A stretch of 64,000 nucleotides of DNA from Tsukamurella conjunctivitidis. Lineage in GTDB: Bacteria; Actinomycetota; Actinomycetes; Mycobacteriales; Mycobacteriaceae. The stretch covers positions 434,001 to 498,000 of the forward strand of contig NZ_VIGX01000001.1 of NCBI RefSeq assembly GCF_007858475.1, in the 5' to 3' direction. Below, in pieces: positions 1-8,074 of the stretch (positions are counted from its first letter, which is position 1; each line of letters starts with the position of its first letter). The notes under the pieces were generated by a model that saw nothing but the letters and a program-made list of their open reading frames with translations, did not search any database and was not told the origin of the DNA. Made by a program: the position numbers and the translations under genes.

Positions 1-762
1 AATCCCGAGAAGAACCTGCCCCGCGCGATCAACGCCATCCCGATCCGGATTCTGCTGTTCTACGTCGGCTCGCTCGTGATCCTCATGTCCGTGGTGCCGT
101 GGGACCGGTTCAGCAAGGACGAGTCCCCGTTCGTCATGCTCTTCACGCTCGCCGGGCTCGGCGCCGCCGCGCACCTGGTGAACGCGGTCGTGCTGACCTC
201 GGCCATGTCGTCCGCGAACTCGGGCATCTACTCCACCTCGCGCATGGTCTACGGCCTGGCGACCGAGGGCGACGCCCCCAGGATCTTCGCGAAGCTCTCC
301 GGCCGCAAGGTGCCCCAGAACGCCCTCTTCCTCACGGGCGTGATGATGCTGTCGTCGGTGGTGCTGCTCGGCTTCGGCCTCGACAAGTCGGCCGGCTTCA
401 CCGTGGTCACCACGGTCTCGTCGCTGTGCTTCATGTTCGTGTGGACCATCATCCTGGTCAGCTACCTCGTCTACCGCTGGCGCCGGCCGCAGCTGCACGC
501 GGAGAGCGCCTTCAAGATGCCCCTCGGCACCGTAATGCCGTGGATCGTCTTCGCGTTCTTCCTCTTCCTGCTCTGGGCCTTCACCCGCGAGACCGACACG
601 CTGCAGGCCATGCTGGTCACGCCGATCTGGTTCCTCATCGTCGGCGCCGCGTACCTCGTGCTGCGCCGCAACCCGGAGCACCTCGCCGCGCGTCGGGCTT
701 TCGCCGCCCGCGTCGTGGAGGAGAAGAAGGCCGCCGCGCAGTGGCGGGCCGCGCAGCGCTGA
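1..762 (+). CDS. Amino-acid permease, CycA-like (5' end outside window)
   Basis: This is the C-terminal part of an APC-superfamily amino-acid/proton symporter of the inner membrane. The reading frame is open from base 1, starting inside the gene at NPEKNLPRAINAIP, and gives about 253 residues with six or so hydrophobic helices. The stretch SSANSGIYSTSRMVYGLA followed by EGDAPRIFAKL closely resembles the CycA (D-serine/D-alanine/glycine) branch, although substrate cannot be fixed from this part alone. The tail is hydrophilic and basic. The gene converges on dinB with only three bases between the stop codons and no room for a terminator. Confidence 0.85.
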   Translation, partial: NPEKNLPRAINAIPIRILLFYVGSLVILMSVVPWDRFSKDESPFVMLFTLAGLGAAAHLVNAVVLTSAMSSANSGIYSTSRMVYGLATEGDAPRIFAKLSGRKVPQNALFLTGVMMLSSVVLLGFGLDKSAGFTVVTTVSSLCFMFVWTIILVSYLVYRWRRPQLHAESAFKMPLGTVMPWIVFAFFLFLLWAFTRETDTLQAMLVTPIWFLIVGAAYLVLRRNPEHLAARRAFAARVVEEKKAAAQWRAAQR

Positions 763-765
763 TCC

Positions 766-1977
766 TCAGTCCTGCTCGGCGAGCATCGGCGCGTCCGGTC
801 CCAGTGGGCGGTGCAGGAGCGAGCCGCGGGTGACCGCGGCTCGACCGAACCGGTGGCGCAGGGAGTCCATGGCCTGGTCGAGATCGGCGTCGTGCTCACC
901 GCCGTCGAAGGGCAGTGCGAGCTGCACCGCCCCGTGGTTCTCCAGGTTCGCCAGCGACAGCCCGACCAGTGTGCAGCCGCGCTCGCGGACCAACGGCATG
1001 GCCTCGTCGAGCAGCGCGCGGGCCGTCGCGAGCACGATCTCCGTCTGATCAGTCGGTTCGCGGAGCGAACGTGACCGGGTCACCGCGGTGAAATCGTCGA
1101 ACCGCAGCCGCAGTTCGACGGTCCGCGTGACGCGCCCGGCGGCCCGCAGCCGCTCGCCCAGGCGGTCCACTATCGCGAGCGCGGTGCCCTCGATCTCGGC
1201 CTCCGACTTCGTCCGCCGCCCCAGCGCCCGCTGGGCGCCGATCGACCTGCGCCGCCGCCCGGTGTCGACGCGGCGCGGGTCGTGCGCCATCGCCAGCGCG
1301 TAGAGGTGGCGCGCGGTACCGCGCCCGAGGAAGGCGGCGAGGCGGTGCTCTCCGAGCTCCGCGATCTGCCCGACGGTGACGATCCCGACTTCGTGCAGGC
1401 GCGCCTCGGTCTTAGGGCCCACGCCCCACAGGCGCCGCACCGGGAGGGGGTGCAGGAACTGCAGCTCGGTGCCGGGCGCGACCTCCAGCAGCCCGTCGGG
1501 TTTGCCGACGGCACTCGCCACCTTCGCCAGGAACTTGCTGCGCGCGACGCCGACGGTGATCGGTAGCCCGACCTCGGCGCGCACCCGCTCGCGCAGCCGT
1601 GCCGCGATCTGCACGGGAGTGCCGCGGATGGCGCGGAGGCCGCCCACGTCGAGGAAGGCCTCGTCGACCGACAGCCCCTCCACCAGCGGGGTGGTGTCCC
1701 GGAAGATCTCGAAGACGCGGCGGCTCGCCTCCATGTACGCGTCGAACCGGGGCGGCTGGGTGATCGCGAAGGGGGCGAGCGCGAGGGCCTCGCGGTGCGG
1801 CATGGGGGAGCGCACGCCCTTCGCCTTCGCCTCGTAGCTCGCGGCGAGCACGACGCCCGAGCCCACGAGGACCGGGCGGCCCCGCAGCCACGGGTGGTCG
1901 CGCTGCTCGACCGAGGCGTAGAAGGAATCGAGATCGGCGTGCAGGATCGACGCCTCTGCCCGCACGTCCATCCGCAT
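766..1977 (-). CDS. dinB: DNA polymerase IV (Y-family translesion polymerase)
   Basis: Error-prone Y-family polymerase, about 403 residues. The N-terminus shows the catalytic motif HADLDSFYASVEQ, followed by LSVDEAFLDVGG with the second acidic pair; helix-hairpin-helix and little-finger regions follow. QLALPF near the C-terminus fits a sliding-clamp binding motif. The frame stays open to 2157, but that extension is a shadow running into the next gene. I chose ATG 1977 because the conserved domain starts about nine residues in. ATG 1971 is also possible. Family knowledge: it is part of the damage response; I see no clear LexA box before it. Confidence 0.93.
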   Translation of the reverse strand: MRMDVRAEASILHADLDSFYASVEQRDHPWLRGRPVLVGSGVVLAASYEAKAKGVRSPMPHREALALAPFAITQPPRFDAYMEASRRVFEIFRDTTPLVEGLSVDEAFLDVGGLRAIRGTPVQIAARLRERVRAEVGLPITVGVARSKFLAKVASAVGKPDGLLEVAPGTELQFLHPLPVRRLWGVGPKTEARLHEVGIVTVGQIAELGEHRLAAFLGRGTARHLYALAMAHDPRRVDTGRRRRSIGAQRALGRRTKSEAEIEGTALAIVDRLGERLRAAGRVTRTVELRLRFDDFTAVTRSRSLREPTDQTEIVLATARALLDEAMPLVRERGCTLVGLSLANLENHGAVQLALPFDGGEHDADLDQAMDSLRHRFGRAAVTRGSLLHRPLGPDAPMLAEQD

Positions 1978-2147
1978 GGCCGCAGTATCGCGCCCGGGTC
2001 CGACAAGTGGCCCGATCCACATCAAGATGTGCGCACGACCGTGCACAACTCGGTGGGACGCATCCCGGGCGGACGGCGGCGCGGCGAATCCGTAGCCGAG
2101 GTCACGGAACGGCGGACGGGGGCCGCCGGGCGTGGCAGCATCGAAGT

Positions 2148-3278
2148 ATGGAGTCATCAGATCGATCCGGTGCTCCTGCGACGATGAGGGCCGTGCAACT
2201 CCTCGCCCACGGCGGGTTGGACAACCTCGTCTACCGCGAGGACGTACCCCGGCCCAGCCCCGCCCCCGGCGAGGTGCTCATCGATGTCCACGCCTGCGGC
2301 ATGAACAACACGGACGTGTGGGTGCGCGAGGGCGCGTACGGCACGGAGGTCGACCCCGGGTCGGTGTCCACGTGGCGGCGCGGCCGATCGACGCTCAGCT
2401 TCCCGCGGATCCAGGGCGCCGACATCGTCGGGCGGATCGCCGCCGTCGGCGAGGGCGTCGACCCGGGGCGCGTGGGCGAGCGCGTCCTGGTGGATTTCAG
2501 CATCTACAACCGGCCCGAGGGCGACGAGAGCCTGGCCGACATCGACTACATCGGCCACGGCCGCGACGGCGGCTACGCCGAATTCGTCACGGTCCCCACG
2601 GAGAACGCCCATCCCGTCGACTCCGCGATGACCGACGCCGAGCTCGCGACCTTCTGCTGCGCGTACCTCACGGCGGAACAGATGCTCGACCGGGCGCGGC
2701 TCGCGCGCGGCGAGAACGTCCTCGTGACCGGGGCCTCGGGCGGCGTCGGATCGGCGATCCTGCAGCTCGCCAGGGTCCGGGGCGCGGTCCCCTACGCGGT
2801 CTCGAGCCGCGGTAAGGAGCAGGCGCTGCTCGACATCGGGGCCGAGCGGGTCGTCGCGCGCGACGGCGGCGGCGAGCTGATCGACGAGGTCGCGCGCGCG
2901 GTCGACGGGCCCGTCGACGTGGTCGCCGACCTCGTCGCCGGTCCGATGTTCAACGACCTGCTGCGGATCCTGCGCCCCGAGGGGCGCTACACCACCGCGG
3001 GCGCGATCGGCGGCGCCGTGGTGCAGCTCGATCTGCGGACGATGTACCTGAAGCAGCTCGAGTTGCACGGTTCGTCGCAGGGCACGCGCACGGCCTTCCG
3101 CAGGCTGCTCGGGTACATCGAATCGGGCGCGATCCGCCCGCTGCTGCACGGCACGTACCGACTGTCGCGGCTGCGGGAGGCCCAGCGGGAGTTCATGGCG
3201 AAGTCGTACGTGGGGAACCTCGTGGTCGTCCCCGACCGGCATTGGGACCGGGTGGGGGCGCCCCATGCTGCGGCGTGA
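2148..3278 (+). CDS. MDR-family zinc-less alcohol dehydrogenase / quinone oxidoreductase
   Basis: Medium-chain dehydrogenase/reductase of about 376 residues. It has a GroES-like N-terminal part (PAPGEVLIDVHACGMNNTD) and a Rossmann domain with VLVTGASGGVGSAILQLA for NAD(P) binding. The DVWVREG segment and the long GYAEFVTVP region match the quinone oxidoreductase/enoyl reductase branch. No obvious zinc-ligand cluster is visible. ATG 2148 is used; ATG 2184 (MRAVQLL) is an equally plausible start because neither has a clear ribosome site. It overlaps the following proline-racemase-family gene by 14 bases, suggesting coupled translation and perhaps a shared pathway. Substrate unknown. Confidence 0.85.
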   Translation: MESSDRSGAPATMRAVQLLAHGGLDNLVYREDVPRPSPAPGEVLIDVHACGMNNTDVWVREGAYGTEVDPGSVSTWRRGRSTLSFPRIQGADIVGRIAAVGEGVDPGRVGERVLVDFSIYNRPEGDESLADIDYIGHGRDGGYAEFVTVPTENAHPVDSAMTDAELATFCCAYLTAEQMLDRARLARGENVLVTGASGGVGSAILQLARVRGAVPYAVSSRGKEQALLDIGAERVVARDGGGELIDEVARAVDGPVDVVADLVAGPMFNDLLRILRPEGRYTTAGAIGGAVVQLDLRTMYLKQLELHGSSQGTRTAFRRLLGYIESGAIRPLLHGTYRLSRLREAQREFMAKSYVGNLVVVPDRHWDRVGAPHAAA

Positions 3279-4302
3279 GTGCTCGCTCGAGCTGATCGAC
3301 ACCCAGTCGGGCGGCGACGTCAGCCGGATCGTCGTCGCCGGGATCGGTCCGATCCCCGGGGCGACGGTGCGCGAGAAGGCCCGGTACCTGCAGGACGAGG
3401 GCGATGGGCTGCGGCGCCTGCTGCTCTCGGAACCGTACGGCGACCCGGCGATGTCGGTCGACCTGATCGTGGAACCGGGCCACGCCGAGGCGCAGGCCGG
3501 GTACATCATCATGGAGGCCATGGGCTATCCGATGTACTCGGGTTCCAACACGATCTGCACGGCGACGGCGCTGTTGCAGAGCGGCGCGATCCCGATGCGG
3601 GAGGGCGCCCAGGACGTGGTCCTGGAATCGCCCGCCGGGCTGGCCAGGATCCGGGCCGAGGTACGGGACGGGCGCGTGGAATCGATCACGACGCAGGGGG
3701 AGCCGGCGTACGTCGCGCGGGAGGGGCTCTCCGTCGACGTCCCGTACTACGGCACCGTCGGCTTCGACCTGGTGTGGAGCGGCGCCTATTACGCGGTGAT
3801 CGACGCGCGGGCCCACGATTTCACGCTCGGCTCCGAGGAGCAGATCGCCCTGACCGCGTTCGGCGACGCGTTCGTGCGGGCGGCGCGACCGGACCTGCTT
3901 CAGGAGCATCCCGACCTGGGTGACGTCGGGCCGCTGTCGTTCGCGCACTTCACCGGTGACGTGCGCCGGATCGGCGACGGCCGGTTCGAGTCGCGGTCCG
4001 CGACCTACGTCCACCCGGGCGTCCTGTGTCGCAGCCCGACCGGGACGGGGACGTCGGCGCGGCTCGCGCTGATGCACCGCCGTGGCGAGATCGCCGAGGG
4101 GCAGTCGCTGGAGACGATCTCCCCGCGGGGGAATCGGTTCGTCGGTACTGTGCGCGCGGCCGGGCGGGTGGGCGAGTACGCGGCGCTGCACTCCGCCATC
4201 ACCGGCCGCGGGCGGCTGATAGCGCACTCGCGACTGGTCGTCGACCTCGAGGACCCGCTCGTCGACGCCTCCGACCTGGAGAACCTGCTCACAGTGGAGT
4301 GA
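3265..4302 (+). CDS. Proline racemase superfamily protein with Ser/Thr at the catalytic cysteine positions
   Basis: A 345-residue protein of the proline racemase/hydroxyproline epimerase/trans-3-hydroxyproline dehydratase superfamily. The first catalytic motif, usually MCGH, reads YSGSNTI (Ser92, Ser94). The second, usually DRSPCGTG, reads CRSPTGTG (Thr259). Racemases and epimerases need a cysteine in both motifs, and the trans-3-hydroxyproline dehydratases I recall keep Cys then Thr. Ser then Thr is therefore incompatible with a classical racemase and hints at a dehydratase-like or different reaction on an imino acid. It is translationally coupled to the preceding oxidoreductase (14-base overlap). 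Confidence 0.85.
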   Translation: MLRRECSLELIDTQSGGDVSRIVVAGIGPIPGATVREKARYLQDEGDGLRRLLLSEPYGDPAMSVDLIVEPGHAEAQAGYIIMEAMGYPMYSGSNTICTATALLQSGAIPMREGAQDVVLESPAGLARIRAEVRDGRVESITTQGEPAYVAREGLSVDVPYYGTVGFDLVWSGAYYAVIDARAHDFTLGSEEQIALTAFGDAFVRAARPDLLQEHPDLGDVGPLSFAHFTGDVRRIGDGRFESRSATYVHPGVLCRSPTGTGTSARLALMHRRGEIAEGQSLETISPRGNRFVGTVRAAGRVGEYAALHSAITGRGRLIAHSRLVVDLEDPLVDASDLENLLTVE

Positions 4303-4316
4303 CGGGGCTGGCGGAG

Positions 4317-4352
4317 AACTGACTCTGGAGTAAGGTTACTTCAAAGTCAGTT
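4317..4352. promoter_or_regulatory. 36-bp multi-arm dyad (probable repressor operator)
   Basis: Three nested features are symmetric about one centre: outer arms AACTGACT and AGTCAGTT, a four-base spacer on each side, and inner arms AGTAA and TTACT around GG. All arms are perfect. The site ends 30 bases before the acyl-CoA reductase start. The two-base loop and AT-containing arms suit protein binding (TetR-like) better than a transcription terminator. No regulator gene adjoins it, so the cognate factor is unknown. Confidence 0.65.
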
Positions 4353-4382
4353 GCTTCTGAGCCTCCCAGAGGAGTCGCACCC

Positions 4383-6257
4383 ATGAGTACGTACCTGATC
4401 ACCGGCGCCACCGGATTCCTGGGCCGCCGCATCGTCCCCCTGCTGCTGGAACGTGATCCCGCCGCGACGGTGCACCTGCTGGTGCGCCCGTCGTCCGTGG
4501 CGAAGCTCGACGAATGGCGCGCGCGGTACGGCGACCGCGTCGTTCCCCTACCGGGCGACCTCGCCGCGCCGGGCCTGGGCATCGCCTCCGCCCCCGCGGC
4601 CGTCGACGCCGTCCTGCACCTCGGCGCGGTCTACGACATGTCCGCGGGCGACGAGGCGAACGACCGCGTCAACGTCGAGGGCACCCGCGCCGTGATCGAG
4701 CTCGCGCGGGCCGCGGGCGCCGAACTGCATCACGTCTCCTCCGTCGCCGTCGCCGGCGATCATCGGGGGAGCTTCGGCGAGGACGACTTCGATCTCGGCC
4801 AGGGGTTCCCGTCGCCGTACCACCGCACCAAGTTCGAGTCCGAGAAGCTGGTCCGCGAGGCGGAGGGCCTGCGTTGGCGTGTCTACCGGCCCGCCATCGT
4901 GGTCGGCGACTCGTGCACCGGTGAGATGGACAAGGTCGACGGCCCGTACTACTTCTTCCCCGTCTTCGACGCGCTGCGGCGGGTGCCCTCGATGGTCCCG
5001 ATGGTGCTGCCGGACACCGGCGACACCAACGTGGTGCCGGTCGACTACGTCGCCGAGGCGCTCGTCGAGCTGCTGCTCCGGCCCCACGGGACGGGACGGA
5101 CGTACCACCTGGTGAACCCGACCCCGCAGAGCGTCCTGGAGCTGTACCGCGCCATCGCCCGGCCCGCCGGCGCGCCCCGAGCGGTGGGCCGCGTTCCGCG
5201 CCGGGTGGTCGACCCCGCCCTCCGTGCCAGCGGTGCGGGCAAGGTCGGCGTCCTGCGCGACACCTTCCTCAAGCAGGCCGGCATCCCGCCCAAGGCGTTC
5301 GAGAACCTCGGCTTCACCGCCACGTACACCTCGCAGGCGACGCAGCACGCCCTGGAGGGAACAGGGATCGAGGTACCGCCGCTGCGGGAGTACGGCCCCC
5401 GGCTGTTCGGCTACTGGCGCGAGCAGCTCGACCCGGCCCGGCTCCGGCGCCGGGACCCGATCGCGGGGCGTCACGTCGTGGTCACGGGTGCGTCGGCGGG
5501 CATCGGCCGGCAGACCGCCATCGCCCTCGGCGCACAGGGTGCTCGAGTGATCCTGCTGGCACGCAACGCCACCGAGCTGGAGGGCGCCGTCGAGCAGGTC
5601 CGGGAGAGCGGCGGCGAGGCGTCCGCCTACGTGTGCGATGTGACCGACGCCGACGCGGTCGATGCGACCGTCGCGCGGATCCTCGCCGACCACGGCCACG
5701 TGGACTACCTCGTCAACAACGCCGGCAGGTCCATCCGGCGCTCGGTCAAGGCCTCGACGGGCCGGATGCACGACTTCGAGCGCACCATGGACGTCAACTA
5801 TTTCGGCGCCGTCCGCATGATCCTCGCGCTGCTGCCGCACATGCGGGAGCGCGGTTTCGGGCACGTGGTGAACATCTCGAGCATCGGCGTGCTCGCCCGG
5901 GGGCCGCGGTTCGCGGCGTACGTCGCGAGCAAGGCGGCGCTCGACGCCTTCACCGACATCGCCGCGACCGAGCTGTTGTCGGACCACGTGACCTTCACCA
6001 ACATCCACATGCCGCTCGTGCGGACCGAGATGATCGCCCCCACCGAGGCCTACGACGATGCGCGCGCCATCAGCCCCGAGAAGGCGGCCCGGATGATCAT
6101 CCGCGCCCTGCGCGACCGTCCCACCCGGGTGAACACCCCGTTGGGCGTCGTCGGCGCGCTGGGCCGCTCGTTCACGCCGCGGATCACCCGCCGGATGCTG
6201 CACCAGGACTACCTGACCACGCGCGACTCCGCCGCCGCCAAGGGCGTCACCGTCTAG
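4383..6257 (+). CDS. Two-domain fatty acyl-CoA reductase (AcrA1/FcrA-like)
   Basis: A 624-residue fusion. Residues 1-350 form an extended-SDR/male-sterility type reductase with TGATGFLG at the N-terminus and YHRTKFE as the catalytic Tyr-Lys pair. From about residue 360 there is a classical short-chain dehydrogenase with VTGASAGIG, NNAG and YVASK. This layout matches mycobacterial AcrA1 (Rv3391) and similar acyl-CoA reductases that make fatty aldehydes or alcohols for waxes and lipids. A good ribosome site (GAGG) lies upstream. The gene stands alone behind the dyad at 4317-4352, so it is probably regulated by a lipid-responsive repressor (inference). Confidence 0.85.
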   Translation: MSTYLITGATGFLGRRIVPLLLERDPAATVHLLVRPSSVAKLDEWRARYGDRVVPLPGDLAAPGLGIASAPAAVDAVLHLGAVYDMSAGDEANDRVNVEGTRAVIELARAAGAELHHVSSVAVAGDHRGSFGEDDFDLGQGFPSPYHRTKFESEKLVREAEGLRWRVYRPAIVVGDSCTGEMDKVDGPYYFFPVFDALRRVPSMVPMVLPDTGDTNVVPVDYVAEALVELLLRPHGTGRTYHLVNPTPQSVLELYRAIARPAGAPRAVGRVPRRVVDPALRASGAGKVGVLRDTFLKQAGIPPKAFENLGFTATYTSQATQHALEGTGIEVPPLREYGPRLFGYWREQLDPARLRRRDPIAGRHVVVTGASAGIGRQTAIALGAQGARVILLARNATELEGAVEQVRESGGEASAYVCDVTDADAVDATVARILADHGHVDYLVNNAGRSIRRSVKASTGRMHDFERTMDVNYFGAVRMILALLPHMRERGFGHVVNISSIGVLARGPRFAAYVASKAALDAFTDIAATELLSDHVTFTNIHMPLVRTEMIAPTEAYDDARAISPEKAARMIIRALRDRPTRVNTPLGVVGALGRSFTPRITRRMLHQDYLTTRDSAAAKGVTV

Positions 6258-6317
6258 CGGGGAACGCCTGCGTTTCCGCTCACCGCGACCGGAACGCTCG
6301 CGCGCGCACCGAAGCCG

Positions 6318-7286
6318 GTGTTGACTGGCCCGGTGGGATGGGTGGCCGTGGGCAGACGTGTGGGTATCGCCGTGCTCACGCTCTTCCTCGCGTCGATCGT
6401 GATCTTCGCAGTGCTGCACGCCGTCCCGGGCGACCCCGCGGTGGCGCTGGCGGGCGCCGACGCGTCCCCGGCCACCCTCGCCGCTCTCCGGCAGGAGCTC
6501 GGCGTCGACCGGCCCCTGCTCACGCAGTACCTGCAGTGGCTGGGGGGAGCGCTCACCGGCGACCTCGGGCGGTCCTACGTGATCGGCGGGCGGATCGATG
6601 CGCTCGTGGCGGACGGGCTGCGGAACACCGCGGCCCTCGGCGCGACGGCCCTGGCCATCGCGGTGATCCTGGCGGCACTGCTCTCGTTCACGGCGGTCGC
6701 GGCGCGCCCGCGTTGGGTGCGCGCCGTGATCGCCGCCTTCGAGGTCATCGGCATCGCGGTTCCGCCCTTCGTGACCGGGGTGCTGCTCGTCGAGTTCTTC
6801 GCCGTGGTGTGGCCGGTGCTCCCGGCCGGCGGCACTCCGCCGCGCGGCTACGCCGACGATCCGTCGATCACCCTGCAGTACCTCCTCCTTCCCGCTGTCT
6901 GTCTCGCGGTCCCCGTCGCGTCGACGCTCACCAGGTTCTTCGCCGAGGCGCTCCGCACGGAGTGGGCGCGGCCCTACGTGCTCACCGCCCGGGCCGCGGG
7001 CGTACCGGCCGGACGGATCCTCGTGCGCGGTGCGGCCCGGAACGCCCTCCCGTCCGTGGTCACGGTTTTCGGCATCCAGGCGGGCCAGCTGCTCGGCTCC
7101 GCCGTTCTCGTGGAGGCGATCTTCGCGTGGCCCGGGCTGGGGCAGCTCCTCGGGCAGGGCATCGCGGCGCGGGACTACCCCGTGGTGCAGGCGGTGCTGC
7201 TGCTCGCCGTCACCGTGTTCATCGTCATCGCGCTCCTCACCGACCCGGCGCACCGCCTGCTGGATCCCACGAGGAGGTCGGCGTGA
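6318..7286 (+). CDS. Peptide-type ABC importer permease (DppB-like)
   Basis: A 322-residue inner-membrane permease with an N-terminal signal-anchor helix, the periplasmic segment LRQELGVDRPLLTQYLQWL, and five further helices. This is the usual form of DppB/OppB subunits. The EAA-type loop appears near RAAGVPAGRILVRGAARNAL. GTG 6318 is used; in-frame GTGs at 6333 and just after are alternatives. It is the first of four overlapping genes for a dipeptide, oligopeptide or nickel-type importer. Its end overlaps the next permease by four bases (GTGA). Confidence 0.9.
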   Translation: MLTGPVGWVAVGRRVGIAVLTLFLASIVIFAVLHAVPGDPAVALAGADASPATLAALRQELGVDRPLLTQYLQWLGGALTGDLGRSYVIGGRIDALVADGLRNTAALGATALAIAVILAALLSFTAVAARPRWVRAVIAAFEVIGIAVPPFVTGVLLVEFFAVVWPVLPAGGTPPRGYADDPSITLQYLLLPAVCLAVPVASTLTRFFAEALRTEWARPYVLTARAAGVPAGRILVRGAARNALPSVVTVFGIQAGQLLGSAVLVEAIFAWPGLGQLLGQGIAARDYPVVQAVLLLAVTVFIVIALLTDPAHRLLDPTRRSA

Positions 7287-8074
7287 CGCGGTCGCGCTCA
7301 CTGCTCGCCGGAGCCGCGCTGCTCGCGCTCCTCGTCGTCCTCGGGATCGCGGCACCACTGCTCGCACCCGAGGACCCGCTCCGGCAGATCCCCGGCGCGA
7401 ACCTGCTGCCGCCCGGCACCGCCCACCCGCTGGGCACCGACGATCTCGATCGCGACGTCCTGAGCCGGGTCCTGTACGGCATCCGCACGAGCCTGATCGT
7501 GATCTTCAGCGCCGTCCCGATCGCCGCGGTGGTCGGCGTCGCACTGGGGCTCGCGAGCACCGCGAACCGGACGGCCGACACGATCCTCGCCCGGGTCTCC
7601 GACGTCGTCCTGGCCTTCCCGGCGCTGATCCTCGCGATCCTGCTCACCGCCCTGCGCGGCCCGGGCACGGTCACCGTCGTGCTGGCCATCGCGGTGGCCG
7701 AGGCGCCGGTCTTCCTGCGGCTCACGCGCGCGGAGGTCCTGCGCCTGCGGGGCACGGCCTACGCGGAGGCCGCGCGCGTCGCCGGGGCATCGCCCGGCAC
7801 CGTCCTCACCAAGCACGTGCTGCCCAACGCCCTGGAACCGCTCGCCGTCCAGGTGGCGCTCGCCCTCTCCCTCGGTGTCTTCGTCGAATCCGGATTGAGC
7901 TTCGTCGGGGTCGGCGTCCGGCCGCCCACCCCCTCGCTGGGTTCGGTCCTGGCGGGCGCGGTGAACAACTGGGACGCCAACGCGGCCTACGCCTGGGGGC
8001 CGCTGGTCGCGATCGTCGCCCTCTCGCTCGCGCTGCTGCTCATCGCCCGGGGCTTCGCGGGGGTCCGTCGATGA
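7283..8074 (+). CDS. Peptide-type ABC importer permease (DppC-like)
   Basis: A 263-residue second permease. It begins with a membrane helix and the DppC-family segment HPLGTDDLDRDVLSRVLYG, then six hydrophobic helices and the EAA-like loop RVAGASPGTVLTKHVLPNAL that contacts the ATPase. GTG 7283 overlaps the previous stop codon (GTGA), so translation is coupled. Its own stop overlaps the ATP-binding subunit start (ATGA). With the preceding gene it should form the heterodimeric membrane channel. Confidence 0.92.
   Translation: MTRSRSLLAGAALLALLVVLGIAAPLLAPEDPLRQIPGANLLPPGTAHPLGTDDLDRDVLSRVLYGIRTSLIVIFSAVPIAAVVGVALGLASTANRTADTILARVSDVVLAFPALILAILLTALRGPGTVTVVLAIAVAEAPVFLRLTRAEVLRLRGTAYAEAARVAGASPGTVLTKHVLPNALEPLAVQVALALSLGVFVESGLSFVGVGVRPPTPSLGSVLAGAVNNWDANAAYAWGPLVAIVALSLALLLIARGFAGVRR

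Noticed and set aside
1978-2157. Longer N-terminus for dinB (start at 2157)
   Set aside because: The added 60 residues are not part of the polymerase family and overlap the divergent MDR gene start. The conserved domain begins just after ATG 1977.
4317-4352. The dyad before the acyl-CoA reductase as a terminator of the preceding gene
   Set aside because: The inner loop is only two bases, the arms are AT-rich and interrupted by unpaired four-base gaps, and it lies close to the next start. A protein-binding site explains it better.
4548-7367. A 939-codon open frame on the minus strand
   Set aside because: It lies opposite the acyl-CoA reductase and dppB-like genes. Its product is low-complexity and charged with no recognisable domain, as expected from third-position GC bias.
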